Below, piece by piece: positions 1-5,814 of a DNA stretch of 39,493 bases (positions are counted from its first letter, which is position 1; each line of letters opens with the position of its first letter). The position numbers and the translations under genes are program-made. Source of the stretch: JACCVG01 sp034664165. Its GTDB lineage: Bacteria; Actinomycetota; Thermoleophilia; Solirubrobacterales; Thermoleophilaceae. Below the pieces are notes generated by a model that made no database searches, was not told the origin of the DNA, and saw only the letters and a program-made list of their open reading frames with translations. The stretch spans positions 1-39,493 of the forward strand of contig JAXDIE010000118.1 of the NCBI GenBank assembly GCA_034664165.1. Direction: 5' to 3'.

Positions 1-959
1 GCTTCGGCCTCGTCCTGCCCGATGAGGACGACGGCCCGCTCGGAGTCGGCCAGCCAGCCGAGTCGCGAGCCGAATCCGGGCTTGTGTACCGGGATGCAGA
101 TGGCGCCCGGCACGTGGCCCTCGCCGAACTCGGCCTCGCCGCGGACGTCGACGACGAGCGCCCCGGCGGCCTGCCGCGCGGCAAGCTCGCGCGGGGAAAC
201 CGCCTGGGGCGCCGCCGGTTCCTGCCGGAGCGGCCCGCGGTTCACCGCGACCACCGCGTGGTGGTTGGGCGGGCGCGGGGGTATGCCGGCAAGTGAGCGC
301 TCGACGAAGCGGTCCTGGTCGAGCTCGGTGAGCATCGGGTTGTGCAGGCGCTCGTAGCCGATGGTCGAGCAGACCTTCATGTCCATCCCGGGCCCGCCGC
401 ACAGCGAGCCGCCGAGGTGCCCCGGCCAGACCTCCGTGGCGTCGGGCAGGGTCAGTAGGCCCTTGTGGAGGGTGTTGAAGAGCAGGCGCGCGCCGTCCTC
501 GGCCTCGATTGCCAGGTCGGGCCGCGCAACGTCACCCACGAAGAGCGTGTCGCCGGTCAGGACAGCCCAGGGCTCCTGGCCGCGCGCGGTGTCGGTCAGC
601 GCGAAGGATGTGTGCTCCGGGCGGTGCCCGGGCGTGTGGATCGCCCGGACGACGAGCGAGCCGAGGGCCCATTCGGCAGCGTCGGCGAACGGCTCGTGCT
701 CATACTCGGTGCCCGCGTCCTCGTGCACGTGGATCACGGCACCGGTCGCGGCGTGGAGCCGGGCGTGCCCGGAAACGTGATCGGCGTGGTTGTGTGTCTC
801 GAAGACGTGTGTGATCTCGACGCCGAGGTAGCGAGCCAGCTCCAGGTAGGCGTCGATGTCGAGCTTGGGGTCGACAACTGCAGCCACCCCGGCGCCGCGA
901 TCGCCGACGAAGTAGGACGCGCAGCCCAGGTCGTCGTGGATGAACTGGCGGAAGATCAT
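1..959 (-). CDS. MBL-fold persulfide-dioxygenase-like hydrolase with rhodanese-like domain (partial, 3' end beyond window)
   Basis: The reading frame opens at ATG 959 and runs off the left edge (about 319 codons visible). Residues 1-220 are a metallo-beta-lactamase fold with ETHNHADH at about 54-61, TPGH near 112, TGD near 137 and a later His near 181: the usual metal ligands of ETHE1/CstB-type persulfide dioxygenases, which oxidise glutathione or low-molecular-weight persulfides to sulfite. From about residue 255 a rhodanese-like domain follows (VDVRGEAEFGEGHVPGAI). Where the catalytic loop Cys is expected, the sequence reads VVLIGQD, so this copy looks like a pseudo-rhodanese; in CstB an active rhodanese follows such a domain, and that part would lie outside the window. 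The start overlaps the stop of the TusA-like gene as ATGA, which indicates translational coupling. The fold is certain; the exact substrate is inferred. Confidence 0.85.
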   Translation of the reverse strand, partial: MIFRQFIHDDLGCASYFVGDRGAGVAAVVDPKLDIDAYLELARYLGVEITHVFETHNHADHVSGHARLHAATGAVIHVHEDAGTEYEHEPFADAAEWALGSLVVRAIHTPGHRPEHTSFALTDTARGQEPWAVLTGDTLFVGDVARPDLAIEAEDGARLLFNTLHKGLLTLPDATEVWPGHLGGSLCGGPGMDMKVCSTIGYERLHNPMLTELDQDRFVERSLAGIPPRPPNHHAVVAVNRGPLRQEPAAPQAVSPRELAARQAAGALVVDVRGEAEFGEGHVPGAICIPVHKPGFGSRLGWLADSERAVVLIGQDEAE

Positions 960-1192
960 GACTTGCGAAGGAGCACGCGCCAGGTGCCCTTCTCTTCGGC
1001 GACCGAGATCAGCTCGTGCCCGGCCGCAGTGCTCCATTCGCGCACGTCGGTCCCGATCGCGGAGTCGCTGGCCAGGACCTCGAGTACGGCTCCTGCGTGG
1101 AGAGTCTTCATCGCCTTGGCCGCGCGGACCACGGGCATGGGGGAGATGGTCCCGCGCACGTCGAGCGTCTGGTCCGGAATGACTTCGGTCAT
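956..1192 (-). CDS. TusA/SirA-like sulfur-carrier family protein lacking the conserved cysteine
   Basis: A small protein of 78 residues with the TusA fold signature LDVRG followed by PMPVVRAAKAM. TusA-family proteins accept sulfur on the Cys of a CPxP motif; here the motif reads SPMP, with Ser17 encoded by TCC. It therefore cannot carry a persulfide at that site and may act as a binding or regulatory partner. The start at 1192 is preferred over an upstream ATG at 1237 because AAGGAA lies about 8 bases upstream of it. It is the first gene of a two-gene minus-strand unit with the MBL/rhodanese enzyme; TusA-like proteins commonly sit beside persulfide dioxygenases (for example CstA/CstB systems), which supports a sulfur context. 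Family membership is likely; the function of a Ser variant is unknown. Confidence 0.8.
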   Translation of the reverse strand: MTEVIPDQTLDVRGTISPMPVVRAAKAMKTLHAGAVLEVLASDSAIGTDVREWSTAAGHELISVAEEKGTWRVLLRKS

Positions 1193-1275
1193 TGCGCTAT
1201 TTCCTTGAATTGGGGTGGGCACGGGGACAATCTCCATCTTTCAAGTCTACAAAGTTTAGTAAGCTTCCGGACAGT

Positions 1276-1297
1276 GGACGGATGAAGGGGTCCGTCC
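1276..1297. promoter_or_regulatory. Perfect 7-bp inverted repeat in the divergent intergenic region
   Basis: GGACGGA at 1276-1282 and TCCGTCC at 1291-1297 form a perfect dyad with an 8-base spacer. It lies between the divergent TusA-like gene and the first LuxR-type regulator. A TATTAT hexamer at 1320-1325 could be the -10 box of the rightward gene, but I see no convincing -35 box. An operator for a LuxR-type regulator is a reasonable guess. The rest of the 176-base gap is relatively AT-rich, consistent with a promoter region. Confidence 0.35.
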
Positions 1298-1368
1298 AGC
1301 CCTTCGGCTAGATTGTCTGTATTATCTACTGAAGAACTTGAGAACTTCGAAACGGGAGACGCAACCAA

Positions 1369-2034
1369 ATGTCCATCCAGGCAGCAGCAGTGCAGCAGCC
1401 CGACAACGCGGCCCACGGCCACCTGTCGGCGGTCCCCGCGGCCGCACCGGCAGTGCTGGTCTTCTCGGACCGCGAGCTCGTGGCGGCGGGCCTTGCGCGC
1501 ATGGCCCGCTACGAGGCCGGTGCCACCACCAGGACCGTCTCGCGGGCGCGCATGCTCGCGACGATGCTCCCGGGGGCCGCGGCCGCGATCATCGACCTGG
1601 GTGCCGAGGGCGCCGGTGAAGCCGCGGCGCTCGTATCGGACTCCGAAGCCTCGCTCCTGCTCGTGACAGCCACGGCGGGGGCCGCCGTGCCCAAGGGCCT
1701 GCTCTGGGCGGCCGACGCCGTGCTCGTTGCCGACCAGCTCGACCAGCGCACGCTGGGCTTCGCGCTCAACGCGACCAGCCAGGGCATGCGGATAGTCCCC
1801 CGCGACCTGGGCGAGCCGCTGCCCGCCACTTCCGAGGATCGCCGACCCGGCGAGCGCGCAATCCACGTGCTGTCGGCGCTGGCCGAGGGAAAGCGCGACG
1901 GCGAGATCGCCCTGGATCTGGGTATCACCGAGGCCGCTGCACGCAAGGTCGCGCAGCGCGCTGTCCAGGCGATCGGCGCCAGGACGCGCTGCCAGGCCGT
2001 GGCGATGGCCGTAGGGGCTGGCTGGGTTGCATAG
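1369..2034 (+). CDS. LuxR-family transcriptional regulator with degenerate receiver domain
   Basis: 221 residues. Residues 28-145 resemble a response-regulator receiver: VLVFSDRELVAAGLARM matches the first strand and helix, and IIDLG puts Asp76 at the usual phosphorylation site. However, the acidic pair is reduced to one Asp (34) and the conserved Lys is absent (VLVADQ). Residues 160-221 form a LuxR/GerE helix-turn-helix (VLSALAEGKRDGEIALDLGI, then the recognition helix and the terminal RTRCQAVAMAV). Phosphorylation by a kinase is therefore uncertain. It overlaps the next regulator by up to 8 bases or sits just before it; both share the receiver-plus-HTH layout, so they look like diverged tandem copies. 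No histidine kinase is nearby. Targets are unknown; neighbouring genes are candidates. Confidence 0.8.
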   Translation: MSIQAAAVQQPDNAAHGHLSAVPAAAPAVLVFSDRELVAAGLARMARYEAGATTRTVSRARMLATMLPGAAAAIIDLGAEGAGEAAALVSDSEASLLLVTATAGAAVPKGLLWAADAVLVADQLDQRTLGFALNATSQGMRIVPRDLGEPLPATSEDRRPGERAIHVLSALAEGKRDGEIALDLGITEAAARKVAQRAVQAIGARTRCQAVAMAVGAGWVA

Positions 2035-3253
2035 GCCGGCTGAAGAGAACGTCGTGCCCCTTCCCATCCGCGGCGTGCGGACAGGCGAGCGGGACGTGGT
2101 CCTGGTGGTCAGCTCTCAGCCGCTGGTGGCCGCCGGCCTGGCGGAGCTGGTCGAGCGCGGCCTCGGCGCCGCACCGGTCGTCTCCACCGTTGTTCCCGGC
2201 CCGGCGGCCCTCTCCCTCAGGGGCGGCGGCTCCCCGCGCGCGATCATCGTGGCGCCCGGGCCGGGGGAGAACGCCCTTGACCTCGTCACCCGCGCGCACC
2301 AGACGCACGAGGTGCCCGTGCTGTGCGCCCTCGCGTGCGAGGACCGCGACGAGATCCGCCGCACCCTGGCCGCCGGGGCCGATGGCTATCTGATCATCGA
2401 GCTCACCGGCCCGGAGGACCTGCGGGACACCCTGGAGGCGGTCGAGGCCGGGACGCGCGTCGTGCCCGTGGAACTCAGCCGGATCGCTAGTAGGCGAACC
2501 TCACATCTCACGCCCCGCGGCGCCGAGGTGCTTGGGCACCTGGCCCAGGGCCTTCATGACGAGGAGATCGCAGACGCCATGGGAATCAGCATCAACTCCG
2601 TGCGCAAGCACGTGCAGGCGACCAACGAGCGCATGGGCGCGCGCAGCCGGACCGGAGCAGTGGCGGCCGCTGTCCGGGCCGGTCTCATCGGCGTCCTCGT
2701 GATGGGCGCTCTCGCGGGCTGTGGCTCGGGCGCGTCGTCTGACACGGCGGCACAGACGCGCTCTACCTCCGCGGCGAATACCCCGCCCCCCACCGACGCC
2801 CCGTCGTCGGTTTCCAAGAAGCCGCTCCCCGCCGGGGACGAAGGCCAGATCACCAAGACGATCCAGGCCTTCTACGCGGCGGCCTCGAGCGGAGACACCA
2901 AAACGGCTTGCGCCCAGATGTCCAAGGAGGGCCAGGACGGCTTCCTCAAGGGCGCCGAACAGTCGTACCCGGGCATGGTCCACGCCGACTCGAGCTCCTG
3001 CGAGGACGCAATGACATTATTCTCACAGGGGATTCAGGCAAATAGAGATGGGCTTGCCAAGGATGGCGTCCCGGAGGAAAGCAGTGACCTGAGCCGCGTG
3101 AACGTGACCGAGATCAAGGTCGACGGTGACACGGCGCAGGCGATTGCCCCGGATCAGGTGATCGGCATCGACCCCAAGTACATCTCGCTGGAGCGGGATG
3201 GGGACGGGTGGTTGATCACGGGGTCCACGGGTCTCGACAAGAAGGGCCAGTGA
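2027..3253 (+). CDS. LuxR-type regulator fused in frame to a lipoprotein-like NTF2-like domain
   Basis: One open frame of 408 residues from TTG 2027; a GTG at 2054, with GAAGAG upstream, is an alternative start. Residues 23-150 are a receiver-like fold without phospho-acceptor Asp (IIVAPGPG) or the acidic pair (SSQP). Residues 161-220 are a clear LuxR HTH (LTPRGAEVLGHLAQGLHDEE, then MGISINSVRKHVQ). Directly after the last HTH helix comes a hydrophobic stretch ending in a lipobox, LAGC (Cys232), then a Ser/Thr/Pro-rich linker and a domain from about 272 to 400 (ITKTIQAFYAAASSGDTKTA) that resembles NTF2-like extracytoplasmic domains. ATG 2633 inside the HTH would by itself start a lipoprotein with a normal signal peptide. 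The product is either a membrane-tethered regulator or two proteins from one frame. The frame is certain; the interpretation is open. Confidence 0.75.
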   Translation: MHRPAEENVVPLPIRGVRTGERDVVLVVSSQPLVAAGLAELVERGLGAAPVVSTVVPGPAALSLRGGGSPRAIIVAPGPGENALDLVTRAHQTHEVPVLCALACEDRDEIRRTLAAGADGYLIIELTGPEDLRDTLEAVEAGTRVVPVELSRIASRRTSHLTPRGAEVLGHLAQGLHDEEIADAMGISINSVRKHVQATNERMGARSRTGAVAAAVRAGLIGVLVMGALAGCGSGASSDTAAQTRSTSAANTPPPTDAPSSVSKKPLPAGDEGQITKTIQAFYAAASSGDTKTACAQMSKEGQDGFLKGAEQSYPGMVHADSSSCEDAMTLFSQGIQANRDGLAKDGVPEESSDLSRVNVTEIKVDGDTAQAIAPDQVIGIDPKYISLERDGDGWLITGSTGLDKKGQ

Positions 3254-3274
3254 CAGTCGTTTCAGGACAGAGCT

Positions 3275-3304
3275 TGTCCCGTTCCGGGCGGTACGGCCGG
3301 GACA
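3275..3304. repeat. Inverted repeat between the LuxR-lipoprotein gene and the SBP56-like gene
   Basis: TGTCCCG at 3275-3281 pairs perfectly with CGGGACA at 3298-3304 across a 16-base GC-rich spacer. It starts 22 bases after the stop of the regulator gene and has no T-run, so it could be a factor-dependent terminator element or an operator for the SBP56-like gene 108 bases downstream. The rest of the 158-base gap ends in a strong ribosome site, GGAGGT at 3401-3406. I see no clear sigma-70 promoter. Confidence 0.3.
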
Positions 3305-3411
3305 CCCGTAGTGGGTCTGGGAGGCGCGACCTGACCCGCCTAACTTCACGCGCGACAAACAACGAGCCGGCAGTTGAGGGAAGGCTCGCCGAATCAATAC
3401 GGAGGTAAGGA

Positions 3412-5814
3412 ATGTTGAGTAAGACCCGAGACCGATGGCGCAGCAGGCGCCGGCGAGTGATCGCCGGTGGCGCTGTCATCGGTTCGACGATTGCGCTCAC
3501 GGCGGCTCTCGCCGGCGGCGCTTCGGCGGGGATCCTTGACGGAAGCAATGACCTTCCGATCAACCCCGAATGGCTTGCGAACACGATTTCGCGCGCCACG
3601 AACATCGGCAACGTCGAGAACAACGTCGTCCCGGGCGCGATTGCGGCCCGCGATGACTCCGTTCAGAACTGCAAGCCGTCCAACGCGCACTACCCCGCCT
3701 GCAAGCAGGAGTACGTGGTTGTCTGGGCCGGCAAGCAGAACGCAGGCGACGTGAACAGCGAGGTCATCAGCGCGCTGGCGACCAACGCAACGATCAACCC
3801 GCAGGGCCTGGCCGACCAGCTGGACCCGCAGTTCCTGCCGGGCCTTGACGGTTTCGTCGTTCTCGACGCCCGTCGTGAGGACCCGAACGGCAAGCGGAAC
3901 CCGCTGTATGGCAAGGTCGTGAACTTCGTGCAGATGCCGCTGATCAGCGGCATCGAGTGCGAGCCTCACCACATGCAGTACCAGTGGGAGAACGGCCAGA
4001 ACATCATGGCCGGGTGTCTCTTCACGGACCTCACGAACGTGATGAACGTGGCCGACATCCCGAACCTGAAGCTGGTCAACACGATTCTCCCGACGGAGAA
4101 CCCCTTCGGCTCGGTGCCGGACGCGTATGACGCGGTCGTCTCCGACCCGAACCACGACGGAAACCACATCGACGACACGTTCGTCGGCACGTACATGGGT
4201 GGCCCCGACTACAACTTCGCGGGCTCCCCTGGTTCCCTGGTCTCCATCAACGGTGAGACCGGCAAGCAGATCGCAGAGACCCGCGCCGGTTCTGAGGGCC
4301 AGATCCTCGGGCTGAACGTCGGTGCTCCGAACATCCTGACTTCTCAGGAGTCGGAGGTCTGCAACATCCGTGAGGCGCGGCCGATCGGTTCGTGTGCCAA
4401 CCCGCACGGAATCCAGGCACGTGAGGATCTCGGCCGTATGGTCACGGCGGACTACGCCGAGCCGCGCGAGATCATCCTGGATCCGGTCAAGACGATCGAC
4501 AAGTACGCATTCCGTCCGACCGTCAGGGCCTGGGACATCTCGGGTGACCACGCGACTGCACCCGTGCAGACGTCGGTTGCTCGTATGCCCGAGACGTGGC
4601 GTGATCCCGAGCAGAGGGCTCACGTGAACATCGGCATCATGGAAGACGCCAAGACCAACGCTCCGAACCCCGCCATCAAGGGGCAGCTGGAGTCGAAGGG
4701 CATGTTCTCCGGTTCGATGTGTGGTGGTGGTGTGTTCTTCACCCCCGACATCACGACCCTGAAGCCGAACAGCACGGACCAGTGGAAGCAGGTCTGGGAT
4801 GACGGCTTCTCGGCTCTGGGCTCAAGCGCATCGTCCGCGGTGGACGGCACGCGTGGCGAGTTCGAGGACGAGCCGGGTGGTTGTGCCGGCGGTGCCTGGC
4901 ATCAGGTCACCCCGAACAACAAGTACCTGTATCGAAGTGTCCAGGGTCGCGCACCGATCGCGGACAACTACTTCGATCAGGGTGCACAGAAGATGGTCTA
5001 CTCGATCGACATCAGCCACCTGATCAACGATGGTCAGGACGGCACGATCGACAATTGCGACCTGCTCGCCGACAACGACGACAACGGCGTTCGGGACGGG
5101 ATTGACATCACCGAGGCGGTGAATGATCTGAAGCCGGTTGGTGACCCCAACAGCGATACGGCCCAGTTCAAGCAGACCAAGCCGAGCCCGGGCACCTGCC
5201 CGACGCTCAAGGACGTTCTGATCGTGCATGACCCGACGAATGGCGGCCCTCACTGGGCGGCATTCGACAACCACCAGATCACCGAGAACGGGGATCCGAC
5301 GAGGCTGTTCTTCACGGACTACTTCGTCTCCCGCTCGGGCGTCGACGGCGACCACCGCGGTTACATGGTCAACATCGACGAGAACGGCAACATGACCTAC
5401 GACAAGACCTGGCGCGATGAAGCCACTGGTTCCCTGGGGACCAACTTCAACCGCCGGAACTGGCCGGGGTCACCGGATGCGGGCTTCTACAAGCCGCACT
5501 CGGAGCTGTGGGTCTGCCCGCCGAACGTGTGCCCGGACGATGAGGCAGGAGTGGCGCCTACGCCCGCACCTGCTGCACCGGCCGCGGCCAAGACGTCCGG
5601 CGACAAGGCCAAGTCCGACCCGGCGACCGATGTGGTCGACAAGGTCAAGGGCCTGGTTGACTCAGGCGGCAAGGGCAAGCTCGAGGATCTCCTCGGTGCC
5701 GGCAAGCTCGACTCCCTGCTGGGGAGTGGTGGGCTGAACGGCGTGACCGACAAGGTCAAGGGCCTGCTCGGCGGTAACGCGGTCGATGGTCTCCTGGGAG
5801 GCCTGACGAAGTAG
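3412..5814 (+). CDS. Secreted SBP56/methanethiol-oxidase-like beta-propeller protein with C-terminal repeat tail
   Basis: 800 residues, ATG with GGAGGT five bases upstream. Residues 1-39 are a signal peptide with an Arg-rich start (SRRRRVIAGG, Tat-like) and an ASA cleavage site. The body aligns by eye, blade by blade, with SELENBP1/SBP56 methanethiol oxidases: GFVVLDARREDP; CEPHHMQYQW (His186, 187); NVMNVADIPNLKLVNTI; NPHGIQ (His332); later blade His residues in GGAWHQ, GGPHWAAF and KPHSELWV. Family members use copper to oxidise methanethiol to sulfide, formaldehyde and peroxide. Insertions make it longer than the usual 450-500 residues. One holds an EF-hand-like loop (D554-D565). The last 60 residues are Gly/Leu/Lys-rich with a repeated DKVKGL unit. 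It overlaps the copper-handling fusion downstream by one base, which supports a copper role. The family call is by recognition, not a search. Confidence 0.7.
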   Translation: MLSKTRDRWRSRRRRVIAGGAVIGSTIALTAALAGGASAGILDGSNDLPINPEWLANTISRATNIGNVENNVVPGAIAARDDSVQNCKPSNAHYPACKQEYVVVWAGKQNAGDVNSEVISALATNATINPQGLADQLDPQFLPGLDGFVVLDARREDPNGKRNPLYGKVVNFVQMPLISGIECEPHHMQYQWENGQNIMAGCLFTDLTNVMNVADIPNLKLVNTILPTENPFGSVPDAYDAVVSDPNHDGNHIDDTFVGTYMGGPDYNFAGSPGSLVSINGETGKQIAETRAGSEGQILGLNVGAPNILTSQESEVCNIREARPIGSCANPHGIQAREDLGRMVTADYAEPREIILDPVKTIDKYAFRPTVRAWDISGDHATAPVQTSVARMPETWRDPEQRAHVNIGIMEDAKTNAPNPAIKGQLESKGMFSGSMCGGGVFFTPDITTLKPNSTDQWKQVWDDGFSALGSSASSAVDGTRGEFEDEPGGCAGGAWHQVTPNNKYLYRSVQGRAPIADNYFDQGAQKMVYSIDISHLINDGQDGTIDNCDLLADNDDNGVRDGIDITEAVNDLKPVGDPNSDTAQFKQTKPSPGTCPTLKDVLIVHDPTNGGPHWAAFDNHQITENGDPTRLFFTDYFVSRSGVDGDHRGYMVNIDENGNMTYDKTWRDEATGSLGTNFNRRNWPGSPDAGFYKPHSELWVCPPNVCPDDEAGVAPTPAPAAPAAAKTSGDKAKSDPATDVVDKVKGLVDSGGKGKLEDLLGAGKLDSLLGSGGLNGVTDKVKGLLGGNAVDGLLGGLTK
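5637..5766 (+). repeat. Direct 19-bp repeat in the tail of the SBP56-like gene
   Basis: The same 19 bases occur at 5637-5655 and 5748-5766, in frame, encoding DKVKGL twice 37 codons apart. Between them the tail alternates LEDLLG, LDSLLG and similar amphipathic units. This suggests growth of the tail by in-frame duplication. The tail may be an oligomerisation or envelope-attachment segment; no sortase motif is visible. Confidence 0.6.

Noticed and set aside
465..1208. Plus-strand frame of 247 codons at the left end
   Set aside because: Overlaps antisense the MBL/rhodanese and TusA-like genes, both supported by motifs.
3394..4623. Open frame of 409 codons opposite the SBP56-like gene
   Set aside because: Antisense to a gene with signal peptide, ribosome site and family motifs; no motif of its own.
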